Below, one piece after another: positions 1 through 9,965 of a stretch of DNA of 64,000 nt. The translations under genes and the position numbers were made by a program. How positions within the stretch are numbered: the stretch's first letter is position 1; every line of letters begins with the position of its first letter. The notes beneath the pieces are model-generated. The model was not told where the DNA came from, did no database searches, and saw only the letters and a program-made list of their open reading frames with translations. Where the stretch lies: positions 168,126,265-168,190,264 of the forward strand of contig NC_035437.2 of assembly GCF_002127325.2 (NCBI RefSeq), read 5' to 3'. This DNA comes from Helianthus annuus (Eukaryota > Streptophyta > Magnoliopsida > Asterales > Asteraceae).

Positions 1-72
1 CTCTTCGGCAATCGCCTCTCTGACTTGTTCGGTGACTCTTGGCACCGCATCATCATTACCTTTATCAGCCAT
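1..72 (-). CDS. gag: Gag N-terminus of a minus-strand gypsy element, partial
   Basis: On the minus strand an ATG at 72 opens a frame that stays open to the left edge (24 codons, beginning MADKGNDDAVPR, acidic and charged). It lies about 500 bp downstream, in element orientation, of a PBS and an LTR end. That position and the acidic start suit the gag of a plant chromovirus-type gypsy element. Too little is present for domain assignment; the rest lies outside the window. Confidence 0.5.
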   Translation of the reverse strand, partial: MADKGNDDAVPRVTEQVREAIAEE

Positions 73-139
73 CTTCGTTTCTGAAATGTTTACACAAGTT
101 GTTAAAACATTCCATTTATAACACATGCTGTTCTTGTTT

Positions 140-440
140 GATTCTATCAAGTTCATAACTTGATTTAGTCGTTCTTGCTTTTGATTCAATCAAGTTCACA
201 ACTTGATTTGATCGTTCTTGCTGTTGATTCAATCAAGTTCACAACTTGATTTGATCGTTCTTGCTGTTGATTCAATCAAGTTCACAACTTGATTTGATCG
301 TTCTTGCTGTTGATTCAATCAAGTTCACAACTTGATTTGATCGTTCTTGCTGTTGATTCAATCAAGTTCACAACTTGATTTGATCGTTCTTGCTGTTGAT
401 TCAATCAACTTCACAACTTGATTCAATCGTTCTTGCTGTT
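140..440 (-). repeat. 43-bp tandem repeat in the gag leader, 7 copies
   Basis: Units begin at 140, 183, 226, 269, 312, 355 and 398, each 43 bp. The inner units look identical; the first and last have a few substitutions. Each unit holds the hairpin ATCAAGTT-CAC-AACTTGAT (8-bp perfect stem, 3-nt loop). The array lies between the PBS and the gag start of the minus-strand element, so in its RNA it would be a run of stem-loops in the 5' leader. There are no unique spacers, so it is not a CRISPR array. Confidence 0.9.
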
Positions 441-574
441 GATTGAGCTTACTTGCTCTTTTCATGCATATTTATTCATTTCTCATTCTTTACGTAATAT
501 AAAATTTATTAACTGAAATTAGTTCTTACCGGATGGTCGATCAAGCTTGAACCGAACACTTATTGACAACCTGA

Positions 575-588
575 GGCTATGATTACCA
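575..588 (-). promoter_or_regulatory. Primer-binding site (initiator tRNA-Met type, imperfect)
   Basis: The minus strand reads TGGTAATCATAGCC, starting 3 nt after the LTR end at 592. This is the usual plant initiator-Met PBS (TGGTATCAGAGCC) with one inserted A and one change. It fixes the element's orientation as minus and the LTR end at 592. Confidence 0.7.
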
Positions 589-591
589 ACT

Positions 592-2061
592 TGTTACACC
601 CTTATATTTATACTAGAATTTAATAACTATTTTATACCAAAAGACATTAAATTACATAAGTTTCAAAACTATTACACCCTTAGCCTACTAAGACAAAAGT
701 ATAACGTGATATTGTTGTTTCAGAAATTGTTTACAACAAAAGAAACACTGATTAATCAAGTTCAAACATAGCGGAAGCTTCGAAGTGGAGTGTTCGGTTC
801 ATTATCTTGTCGCTTGATCGCCTTCCATGACCACCTAATTACCTATGTATCAACAATTAAATCGTTAGTTCTTGATGTTTATGATTGATAAAATTTCAAG
901 ATTTAACACCACATTGAAATAATAAAAATATAAAAGTATTCCAGGCTCCACCGTACTTTACGGTTCCACCGTAAATTACGGTGAGTGCTGGAAATTCTTG
1001 GTTACACCGTAACACAGTAGAAAACCACCGTAAATCAAAACCCTCTACCGTAAATTACGGTGACACCGTAATTTACGGTAGCACCTGGGAATTCATGCTT
1101 TTGTTTGGTTTGAGCATTTCAACCAAAATCCCAACTCTCGGGTTTCAACATTCTGCATTATCAATGTAGTAAAAGTCTAATATTTCTAGTACATCATAAT
1201 ATAACCACTACATACATCAATTTATCATGTTTGGAATGTAGATCATGTTTACTTGATTATTTGACCCGTTTGGCTTGCCTACGGAATTCCTTCCTTCATG
1301 ACAACTACCAACGAGCTAAATTCGTTATTCATACAAGTATTCAATACAACAATGCATTCGCTTCAATTCAAAATAACTAGAAACTTTGATAATCAACTAC
1401 AATGATCCAATGTCACATAATGTAACGAGTCATGTTACATACCTTGGCGCACACCCTTCAAACGAGAATCACCACCGGCTTGTCCGCTCGACGTCCCGGT
1501 ATCTTGTCCTATAGAGTTCATTTACAAGACATGTTTAGAACCCTCTTAGACATCATTTCGCATAATATACTGAAACATCTTAATTAAGCGTTAAAGCTTC
1601 AAATTTCTATTTGTCAACCTTCTTTGAGGCATTTCCACAAACATCTAGAGGGCAGAATTTCTATATTATTCATATTCATGTTTATGGATTGCTTAGTAGT
1701 TGACTTAACTTCAATTAAGCCATCATATATCATGTAAACATCACATCTTTTCTGGAACTATCTTCTAAGGTCGAATTTTACTAGTATAACCACTAAGAAC
1801 CCTAGAATTCATCATCATCTTGTAAAACCCACAACCCACCTTCAAGGTGTTCATGGAGTTTTCTGAATTTGGTCATGATTTCACATGTAATTGGTTGAGT
1901 CTAACCTCTAAACACCAAATAGATTCTAAACTAACCAAATAACACTCATGCAACATCAATTTTCCAGATTTCACAACATCATGAGAAATTCAAGCAAAGA
2001 ATTAACACAAGTTTTTACATACCTTGGAATCCTCTCGTGATGAGGATCACTAATCTGTGTT
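592..2061 (-). mobile_element. 5' LTR of the minus-strand gypsy element, far end not found
   Basis: The LTR ends (minus strand) in GGGTGTAACA at 592, next to the PBS. It holds the word AGCGGAAG (770-777) that recurs in the other TGTNACA-type LTRs of this window, a block of CCGTAA/TTACGG palindromes, and near 2,030-2,060 a stretch resembling the LARD LTR around 32,800 (a CTCNNGTGAxGATCA..AATC pattern). The opposite end is not recognisable: LINE-derived sequence begins near 2,074. No coding capacity is seen. Confidence 0.6.
960..1080. repeat. Cluster of CACCGTAA/TTACGGTG palindromes in the LTR
   Basis: A 17-bp palindrome, CACCGTAAATTACGGTG, lies at 967-983. At 1,046-1,062 and 1,064-1,080 two 17-bp arms form a perfect inverted repeat with a 1-nt spacer (arm TACCGTAAATTACGGTG). 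Further half-sites (CACCGTAA, CCACCGTAAAT) lie between. It resembles the hairpin clusters in the other LTR families here, with a different sequence. Confidence 0.85.
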
Positions 2062-2073
2062 TAGATTTTGTTT

Positions 2074-3000
2074 TTGATCAGATTTGAGCTCTCAATTTGG
2101 CAGCCCTTATTAGTTGCAGGTATTGATATAAAAAGTGCATTTTCAGCAGTGGTGGCTAATGGTAAAGATACCCAGTTTTGGTTAGATAGCTGGATCGATC
2201 CAGAGCCGTTGTATCTTAAGTTTCCAGAATTATTTAAGGAGGAAAGTGAGAAAACATGTCTAGTTGCGGATAGATGGTCCAGTAGCGTTAATGGGCCGGT
2301 GTGGAGGTGGGCCTGGAATCGGCCAGCCCTCGGGTCAGTTGTTCTTGGCCAGCTTCAGCAGTTGATGTCTTTGTTAAGTGGTAGCTCCATGTCGTTAAGT
2401 TCGGATATATGGAAATGGAGATATGAAGCGGATGGTGTCTTTACTGTTGGGAGTATAAAGTATATCTTAAGCTCCGTTGGTCGTAGCAGCCCCGAAAACG
2501 TATTTGAGTGGAATAGTTGGGTCCCAAAAAAGGTTTGTATAGTCGCTTGGAGGGCAGAAATGGAGAGGCTTCCGACCAAGAGCGCGTTGGCAAGGAGAAA
2601 CGTTCCAGTTCCGGATCAATTATGTGTTCTTTGTGGTGATTATGTTGAGTCCTGTGATCATGTATTTGTATCGTGTCACTTTGCACAAACGGTATGGCAG
2701 AATTTGGCAGCTTGGCTCAAGATGCAGCCGGTCATAGCATTCGGTATAAAGGATCTCCTCACTCTTCATGCGTCAATATCGGGCTCAAGGAAAAGGAAAG
2801 TCGTTCATGCTATTGCCTTGGTGGCTTTTTGGTGTGTATGGAAGTTGAGGAACGATATAGTATTCCGGCAAGCGGCACCAAACATTACGAGAACCTTGGA
2901 TGAGATAAAATCGATGGCATTCCTATGGATTAAGAGTCGTGCAAAACTGAATACATTGACATGGGAGGACTGGAGTCGGTTCAATTTAGGTGTCATGTAA
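2074..3000 (+). pseudogene. LINE ORF2 C-terminal fragment (zf-RVT region)
   Basis: The frame is open to a TAA at 2,998-3,000. It shows the conserved tail of plant LINE reverse transcriptases (Pfam zf-RVT): FWLDSWI near the start, a W-x-W-x-Y-x-G-x-F-T-V block, VPKKVCIVAWR followed by RLPT, and a zinc-binding cluster CVLC...ESCDHVFVSC, then a tryptophan-rich C-terminus. The endonuclease and the RT core are missing, so the fragment cannot move by itself. The first in-frame ATG (2,068) is in flanking or LTR sequence and is not a genuine start. Confidence 0.85.
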
Positions 3001-3123
3001 TCATGTAACGATGTAATCTTGGTTGGTCTGATTTTTTGGTGTAAAACGTTGTATATCTGGTGTGTAGCATCTTGCTACTATGAATAAAATAATTTCTGTC
3101 GGCCATTCAAAAAAAAAAAAAAA
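2074..3123 (+). mobile_element. 5'-truncated LINE insertion with poly-A tail
   Basis: The segment carries the C-terminal end of a LINE ORF2, an AATAAA signal at 3,083-3,088 and a 15-A tail at 3,109-3,123. Only the last ~0.93 kb of coding sequence is present, the usual 5' truncation of target-primed insertions. A candidate imperfect TSD is TAGATTTTGTTT (2,062-2,073) against TAGATTATTGTTT (3,130-3,142). The left boundary is uncertain by tens of bases. Confidence 0.75.
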
Positions 3124-4519
3124 CAAATCTAGATTATTGTTTAAATCTCCATAGAATTCATAATTATTGCTAAAATGATGCCCTAAAGTTAATCAAACTC
3201 AAACTCAAATCCTAAAAAAAGTTACTTCTTTCTAAACTTACCATAAACATTTTCATCTGAATTTATAAAGTTGGGAAAACCAAATAATCACATACTCTGT
3301 TTATGCATAAAGAGTAACAAGTACAAGAGATGGTGGGAGGTACAAACGAAATAATTAGTTGGGCTTTTGTTTTGAAGTTTTTAAGGAAAGAATAAAAAAC
3401 TAATGTTGTAGGGGTCACAAGGTCAAGTTTAGTGATGTCCTCCTAAAGATCACCATGATTGTAAAAATCAGGTTAGAATATATCATTTGAAAATCTTATT
3501 AATATCTACCAGACTTCATATCACTGGTGGTGGTCCATTGGTGTTTGGCGAAGGCAAACTTTTGTTGGAAATTTTGTAAAAATATCATATTTTCACAAAT
3601 ATAGGAAAAACATTTTTCCTAATTTTGAACTAAAAATAAATATAAGAAACGATAGAGATTTCATATATTTATTTGTGAGTTTGTGTTTTATGTTGGAAGA
3701 GCTTCGCAACGAACTAAATCACGTCCAAAACAGAGCTAAGATGAATGAGATATCGATGTTTAAAGTTTGGTGACATTGAATGCTGAAAAATTGGAAAAAT
3801 GGCACATTGTCCCACGTAGGAGGAGAGATGAAACTTAAAGGGGTATTTATAAGTGGGAACACTCCATCCTCATTGTTTCATGGAAGCACATACTAAGTGT
3901 ACTCGCGCGCGTGGCGTAGGCGATGGGCGCAACGTGGCGCTTTGACAGCGCACTTTGCACTTTGCGCGCTCGCAACGCCGCGAGTGTAACACATCGAAAA
4001 CGGGTTTGGTAATTTAAACCCGGTTAATATTAATGAACGAGTAAAATACCGTTAGTGGTAAAAATTAACCCGGTAAATATTAGGATTTAAATAAATATAC
4101 CTAATATTGAATAAAAAGGAGAACAAATGCTTTTGAGAAAATAAATTTTACAAGAGGCCCGAGTTAAGGGACTTAAAATACTCTTAACTTGCCATCTTCC
4201 ATTAGAAACCGGTTTAGAATCTTGTATGTACGTACTTAGAGACTTGATCTCCTTAGAGACTTAAAATACTCTTAACACATTTTGAACCAAGACTTGCTAG
4301 TTTGCGTGACGAAGTTTGTTTATAATGAAATGTGTGTCATTTACATTGTAAACCAAGAAGTCACTATGCTATGAGTAAATTTCATGTAGACACATCTCTT
4401 CTTTATTCTTGATCTCTTTTTTGTTCTTAAAAATCAAACTCTTTTGACTTGGTCAGATGAAGATTTGAACATTGAGAAGCTTCCTTTGTTCCATAACTAG
4501 AACCAATTTTTTATTTCAT
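3124..4519. other. Non-coding AT-rich DNA with an LTR-like promoter block
   Basis: No gene is seen. Around 3,563 a TGTTGGAAATTTT word, a TATTTATAAG TATA-like box near 3,845 and a GC-rich stretch (3,901-3,985, many CGCG/GCGC steps) suggest an old LTR, possibly copia. I could not find a matching end or TSD, so I do not call it an element. Confidence 0.35.
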
Positions 4520-4684
4520 ATTGTATTAAAACCATTCGAGTCGGGGGTCTCACTGGAAGCAGCCTCTTTATTCCTATGGGGAAGAGGTAAGGCTGTCTAT
4601 ATCTTACCCTCACCAGACCCTACGTTAGCTTTGCTATTGGTGAGATTTACTGAGTATGTGATGATGATTGTATTAAAACCATTC
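4520..4684 (+). mobile_element. SINE, 5'-truncated, with perfect 18-bp TSD
   Basis: The body at 4,538-4,666 reads GAGTCGGGGGTCTCACTGG... with CAGCCTCTTTATTCC, GGTAAGGCTG, TCTTACCCTCACCAGACCC and a GATGATG end. This is the 3' body typical of Au-like plant SINEs, as I recall them. It is flanked by identical 18-bp repeats ATTGTATTAAAACCATTC (4,520-4,537 and 4,667-4,684). The tRNA-derived head with A and B boxes is absent, so it is a truncated copy without a pol III promoter. Confidence 0.85.
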
Positions 4685-4815
4685 AAAATTTCAAATTGTC
4701 CACATATGTCACATACACATTATTTCAAGTTTTCAGTGAAGCGACATGTTTTATCCATTAGTCATATCTTATATTCGTAATAGTCAACTATAGGTGTTGA
4801 ATTTCTTAACTAAAT

Positions 4816-4923
4816 CAAGCATGATCACAATCCATAGTTAATACCATGAGTTAACATGAAACCCCTTTTAATAAAGCATGACAATCCATAGTCAATACCA
4901 TGTGTTAACATGAAACCCCCTTC
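4816..4923. repeat. Local tandem duplication of ~55 bp
   Basis: Two adjacent similar segments (about 4,816-4,869 and 4,874-4,923) share AAGCATGA, CAATCCATAGT, AATACCATG and GTTAACATGAAACCCC. No coding function is evident. Confidence 0.6.
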
Positions 4924-5875
4924 AATATTTGACTTTTAAAATAGGGTCCTATGATTTTATGGAAGATCATAAAAAACCTAGATATGTTTTTTTCAAGTGG
5001 AAGTAGTCTTCGGTGTTGTAACCGTAAACACAAGGAATTCAAGTTTCGTTGACCATCCGATTGATCAAATTCTACGCTGATAGATTTCTTTAGTTTGACC
5101 CCAAATTATTATCAGTAATATAATTAAAGTAAATATATAAAAATATTATACTCCTTTAGTTAAAGAAAAATGTAAAAATGTATCGTTATCATAAAATCAA
5201 CAACAAATTTATGTTTTGGAATATAGAATATAGACGCGATGAAGCCACGTCTAATACTTTTAAAAGCACTTTCGCTTTAATTTTCATATCGCAATCGATA
5301 CCATAACAAACCAATAACAAATCATGAATCCCAACTTGAAATGCACCATAGCAATGTTCTATTATGTAGAGTACAATAATTTCTTTATCATAAAACAAGA
5401 TATTTAGATTTGGATTCTAGAGAGTTTGTTTGTTTCTGAGTGGTGGTGATGTGTTAGAATGAAAACAAAAGGGGCCATGGACAAAAATACAAGGAAGTGT
5501 GTCCATATGTATTTTGGCTTTATGGGGAAGACGTTGACAGGTCCTTGTACTTCTAGAAAACTTTCAATCAGCTACCCTCAAATGTCATTTTCTACATTTC
5601 AGTCCTCTATGTAGCGGTCACAACCAATTCTATTGATAAAATAGTAGAGATTTCCAAGAAAAGAATAGTACGATGTCAACCCATTTTTACCTTTGCTCTC
5701 TTTCATTAGAATTATTAATTTGCTAAAACCCCTTTGGCCCTTTTTAAACACATATATTAAAAGTAAAAAAAATATATTTGTATGAAAAAATAGGTGAATA
5801 TTAAGCATCTCAAACTGAGTAGGTTAGATAATAAATTCAAGCCAAAACAGGTTCGCTTGTCATATTTGCTTTTAT
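4924..5875. other. Non-coding interval
   Basis: AT-rich DNA with short chance frames only. I see no gene, LTR end or repeat that can be supported. Confidence 0.5.
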
Positions 5876-6190
5876 GAAGGTCGTGGTAGCGACAATGATG
5901 TCGGCAACGAAGGTGGTGATGATGGTGGTGGATGCAATAGTGACAATTGAGGTTGCGGTGATGGTTGTAAATACGTTGGCGGTGGCAGCGATAACCATGT
6001 AGTGGCGGTGGAGACGACAATGGAGGTGGTGTCAACGTACGAGGGGTGCGACAATGGTGGTAACATAGCAGATGGGGTAGAGATGGCGAGCCAAAATGGG
6101 CCGGGGCGATGGTGGGATGGATTCGGTTGCGTGAGAGGCTTTGACGATGGTGATATTGGTGACGGCTAGTAGATGGCGACAACAATGGTG
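5876..6190. repeat. Degenerate GGT/GAT trinucleotide low-complexity tract
   Basis: Imperfect repeats of GGTGGTGATG, GGCGGTGG and GACAATGG run through this stretch. On the minus strand they give His/Pro/Ser-rich chance frames. It is simple-sequence DNA and not a gene. Confidence 0.7.
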
Positions 6191-6224
6191 GTGGTCTCCC
6201 ATTTGGACTCATATTAAGTTGGTA

Positions 6225-6435
6225 CGTTTTAGAGTTGTAAACGAACCCGACGAACATGAACGAGGCCATGTTTGTGTTCGTTCGTTAAGGAAATGCAGAT
6301 GTTCGTGAACTGTTGGCGGATACATGTCGAATAGAAGTTTATGTTTGTGTTGGGTTGTTAAGGAATTTCAGCTATTCGCGAATAGTTCGTGAACACTGGT
6401 CACGAACACAAACGAACACAAATGAACACACACGA
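6225..6435. repeat. Interspersed repeat rich in TTCGTGAAC/GAACAC words
   Basis: The words GTAAACGAACCCGACGAACA, GTTCGTTCGTTAAGGAAATG, GTTCGTGAACTG, TTCGTGAACA and CACGAACACAAACGAACAC are repeats and near inverted repeats of GTTCG/CGAAC. This resembles a short non-coding dispersed repeat family of plants. I found no clear TIR or TSD and leave the class open. Confidence 0.4.
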
Positions 6436-6910
6436 ATATTAAGTTTGAAATAAAAAAAAAAACACCATTAGCCTTAAGGATCTGATACAAGTAATCAAAT
6501 ATAACCATTAAGAGGGTATTTGGGATTGAGTTTGAAAATGACTTGTTGGCTTTTTTAAAAACTAAAAATTTGTTTTTCAAAAGCAAGAAAATCCTTACTT
6601 TTTAAATAGCTTTTGACTTTTTAAACATAAAATTACAAATCTAACCTCACCCTTAAAATAGCAACTAAACATGGAAACTGATATCTACACAAAATACAAC
6701 ATATAAATTATATCAAATAAGGTATGAAATCAACCATTTTATGTACTAATGTTGAGAAAAGTGTGTTTCATTATGTACTTTTGATTTTCAGGATTAAAAG
6801 AGCTCAAATGTAAAAAAGTTACAAATTAACGGCAAAACCCAACATAAATACAAAAGAAGAGAAGAGAAGATGACATGCCATTCCTACCCTCCAAGCTTCA
6901 CCCTAATACC

Positions 6911-7132
6911 AAAACAACAAATAAGAAGACAAGCACGGGGGTATGCCACCTTATCCATGAACATGGGTCGTGGTCAACTCTAAGATATGCAAAATCTCCT
7001 AAAGTACAGCAAGTACAAGGACACGGGGCCGTGCCCTCTAACACATGGGCCGTGTGAGCATACGAACTGGCACAAATCATTAAATGATGACAAAGAAATA
7101 GAGGACATGGGGTCGTGCCTCCTAGGAACGAG
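6911..7132 (+). repeat. Sequence X, copy A (uninterrupted), ending in a chimeric junction
   Basis: This ~220 bp matches, in order, 42,410-42,469 (starting AAAACAACAAATAAG) and then 54,489-54,655 (up to CCTAGGCACGAG). Copy A lacks the Athila insertion that splits copy B. At 7,121-7,132 (CCTAGGAACGAG) it changes into the tail of an E1-like polyprotein. The corresponding words are CCTAGGCACGAG in X (54,644-54,655) and CCTGGGAACGAG in E1 (40,844-40,855). X looks like an LTR or promoter of another element. Confidence 0.85.
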
Positions 7133-7245
7133 AAGACCAAATGAAACTCAAGTATCCCCAGTTGATTCGGCAACAATGCAACTACTACTGAGGCCGAAGC
7201 TACTGTGGAATTTCAGGACGAAATTCCAAATCAACGGGGGGATGA
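7133..7245 (+). pseudogene. pol: Tail of a second E1-like pol and its polypurine tract
   Basis: The segment is nearly identical to 40,856-40,967: the last ~17 codons of the chromovirus polyprotein (KLKYPQL region, ending in TGA), then the 3' UTR and the purine tract ACGGGGGGATGA. It lies directly upstream of E1's left LTR, where unrelated flank would be expected. It is therefore the remnant of a neighbouring copy sharing that LTR, or a recombination scar. Confidence 0.85.
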
Positions 7246-9654
7246 TGTGACACCCCAGGAAAACCAGTAAACCACGCAACTCAACTAGCTTCCTCAGTAA
7301 CCGCATGCCATATTTCGGGACGAAATTTCTTTCAAGTTGGGGATAATGTGACAACTCGAGTTTCCAAGATTCCATCTTCGCATTAACTGCACGTTAATTG
7401 TTTACATTATATGTTCACAACTATGTTTGTATAATTTGTTGAGTTGTAATTGTTCTTGTTGATTATATGTTTGACACATTGTTGATTGGACTATATGATC
7501 AATTGTGAACTGTTTGACATATGACGATTATGATTTTTATTATTACATAAATTTGACGAAACATGAGAGTTTAGCCAAAACCCACACCCGACGAAACTGG
7601 GTGATTCGTCATAAACCATAGCGACGAAACAGAGAATGTTTCGTCACAAACATCTCGACGAAACACATGTTTCACTGGCCCACTGTTACGCCGAAGCCCA
7701 TTAGGGGCCCAGTACGTTACGCGGATATTTATGGAGTATTACTGTTTCATTCGCCACACTTTTAGCAGAATTGAAAACCCTAGAACCTCTCTACCTCCCT
7801 GCGGCAGCCATCACCTCTCACCATCATCTCTTTAGGAAATTCTTATGTTTCATCTTAACCGGTTAGTCACGTTTATCGATTTGATCTACTTGTTGCTTTA
7901 TGTGTAAATAGATATTGTAATGAAACAATGACTTCTGAATGGTTTGACTATGATTAATGTTTAAATTGAGAATCATGTGATTAGGGTTTTACTATTCTTT
8001 TGCAAAACGGTTGTTTAAGAACTATGTGATAGTATCTCATGAGATTGCATTCGTTCACGTTTCTGTCGATATGGCGGTTGACGTGACACTTGTGTTGAAC
8101 AGATCTTATCATTGAAATACATACGGGTTGCGATCTAGATTGTATAAGGTTGTTTTGTGAGTTAAGGTTCATGCTAGATGTTATATGCCATGATGAATGA
8201 GTATGATAAAATTTGTTGTATGATTGTATGATTTCCGTATGATGGTGATGATCGGTGGTTAGGGTTTCTGGGTAATCATCAGTTACACGACGTAACTGAT
8301 CTAAGGGACGAAACGCCAATATGGACGAAACGGGTGAGTTTCGCCGGGGGGTAATATCGACGAAACGGGTGAGTTTCGCCGAGGGTAATCACGACGAAAC
8401 GGGTGAGTTTCGCCGAAAGGATGCACGACGAAACCAAAGGGTTTCGTCGAAGGAGTTCACGACGAAACAAGTATGTTTCGTCAACTATAAATCAAGCACA
8501 GTAACTTGGTTAACTCTGTTAGTAATTAACTAGGTTAGTGAAGACTATGTTAACTGATAAGAATAGTACAAGTAACTGGTAATTGCAAAGCATGGTTGCA
8601 TGAGCTTGTATAACTGATAAATGTTATGTGTTAGTTGTTTACTTGCATGTACGTGATGATCTTGACTGTTAGTCGAACTTGGTGAATATAAACTGACTGT
8701 GAATACGTGCATACCGTAGGCTTTGACTGATTAATTGGAATCAAGTAATTAATCAACCGAGCAAACCGAGGTGAGTTCACACTTTCTACAAGGCATGGGA
8801 TTCCCAAGGGTTGGGAATGGGTTAATAAACTAAAACAGAATCTACATATCCTCCTTGGATAGGATATGTACGGCCATCCTCCTTGGGTAGGATGCCACTA
8901 TAAATCCTGTGTATTCTCCTTGGGTAGAACTACGTACGTTCGTCCTCCTTGGGTAGGACAACAACCTTAACTTACTAGACAAAACTCTATCATGAAGTCC
9001 CTCCTCTTTATATCGACTTAATCGCCGAGGCCGATGGCGAGCGGGTCATTAGTTAATAGCGCTATTAGGTTTAACAAACCTCACACCGTGTTGTTCGAAC
9101 GGGCGTGTACTAATGGACTATGGCAAACTGTCAGTGATGATAGACACTGATGTAGGGCACAAGTTATATTTCGTTAGTAGTCGATATGGTATGGTCTAGT
9201 GGTTCACAGGGGAAGCCCCCCACTGATTATGGTTATGGTTTGGGAAACAAAGGTACTGGTTAACTTATGGTTTACGAAACAACTTATGATTACAAAATAA
9301 ACTGGTAAAACTAAACAACCAACTGTGAACTCACTCAACTTTGTTGTTGACTCGTTGTTACATGCCTTGCAGGTCGTTAGGTATTTTAGGAGCTTGCACG
9401 AGGAGGCGTGGACGTTGTGGACATGGATAGTCTTATCCCATGTTAAACATTTATTACATTTTGAACTTATACTTTCGCTTTAAACATTATGCTTCCGCTT
9501 ACAACTTAAACTATGTTTTGTTTGGACACCAATTATATTATGTTTGGGTTTTATAATTGTTTACACGCTATGTTCAATATGATTGGTGGCTTGATCCTGG
9601 TCAGTCACGCCTCCCAGCGGTCATACTCCGCATGTGGATTTTGGGGGTGTGACA
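7246..9654 (+). repeat. E1 5' LTR
   Basis: It starts TGTGACACCCC, which pairs as an imperfect inverted repeat with the end GGGGGTGTGACA at 9,654, just before the PBS. A second PPT-plus-TGTGACA module lies 101 bp inside, so 7,347 is an alternative start. The LTR holds hairpin clusters of GACGAAAC/GTTTCGTC and the word CTTCCGCT (9,492-9,499), the complement of AGCGGAAG seen in the other LTRs. It is about 1 kb longer than the 3' copy, which has a deletion. Confidence 0.8.
7623..8482. repeat. GACGAAAC/GTTTCGTC hairpin clusters in the E1 LTR
   Basis: GACGAAAC-7 nt-GTTTCGTC lies at 7,623-7,645. ATCAGTTAC-5 nt-GTAACTGAT lies at 8,278-8,300. A run at 8,324-8,482 has three CGAAAC-GGGTGA-GTTTCG hairpins, then GACGAAACC-AAAG-GGTTTCGTC, then GACGAAAC-AAGTAT-GTTTCGTC. 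All are in the LTR. The 8,324-8,482 run is missing from the 3' LTR because of its deletion. Confidence 0.85.
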
Positions 9655-9657
9655 GAT

Positions 9658-9670
9658 TGGTATCATAGCC
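9658..9670 (+). promoter_or_regulatory. E1 primer-binding site
   Basis: TGGTATCATAGCC begins 3 nt after the LTR end at 9,654. It differs by one base from the initiator tRNA-Met type PBS, and the same odd CATAGCC ending appears in the minus-strand element at 575-588. Confidence 0.85.
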
Positions 9671-9965
9671 ATTGGTTATAGTGAACTTGGTTTTAAAAGG
9701 AGAAAAGTGTTTGTTAAAACCAGACTATAACCTGTACAGTTCTCAATGATCCACAACGATGCTTCGCTCCACGTCCAAGGCTCAACATTATAGGTGATAT
9801 GAGTTATGTTTATGTTGCCTACTTGCTAGTTACATAGAACTTTGCTTATAGTATGCTTAGATGAACCGTAAAAACTATTATTTGAAAACACATGTGTGCT
9901 TACTCTCTTCTGTCATCGCACTTTCGTGAACATCTCTCACTCATGTTTCCTTTGATATGAAGATC

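Noticed and set aside
140..440. Regular 43-bp repeats considered as a CRISPR-like array
   Set aside because: Units abut directly with no unique spacers, and the context is a plant retrotransposon leader. The 40-bp arrays at 24,713 and 30,470 fail for the same reason.
3563..4480. Possible copia solo LTR
   Set aside because: A TG start, TATA-like box and GC-rich block are present, but no matching CA end or 5-bp duplication could be found.
5757..6269. Minus-strand His/Pro/Ser-rich frame of 170 codons
   Set aside because: It is the translation of a degenerate GGT/GAT simple-sequence tract with no domain or promoter context.
6470..6660. Possible MITE beginning GAGGGTATTTGGGATTG
   Set aside because: The opening words resemble MITE ends, but I found no inverted partner with a target duplication.
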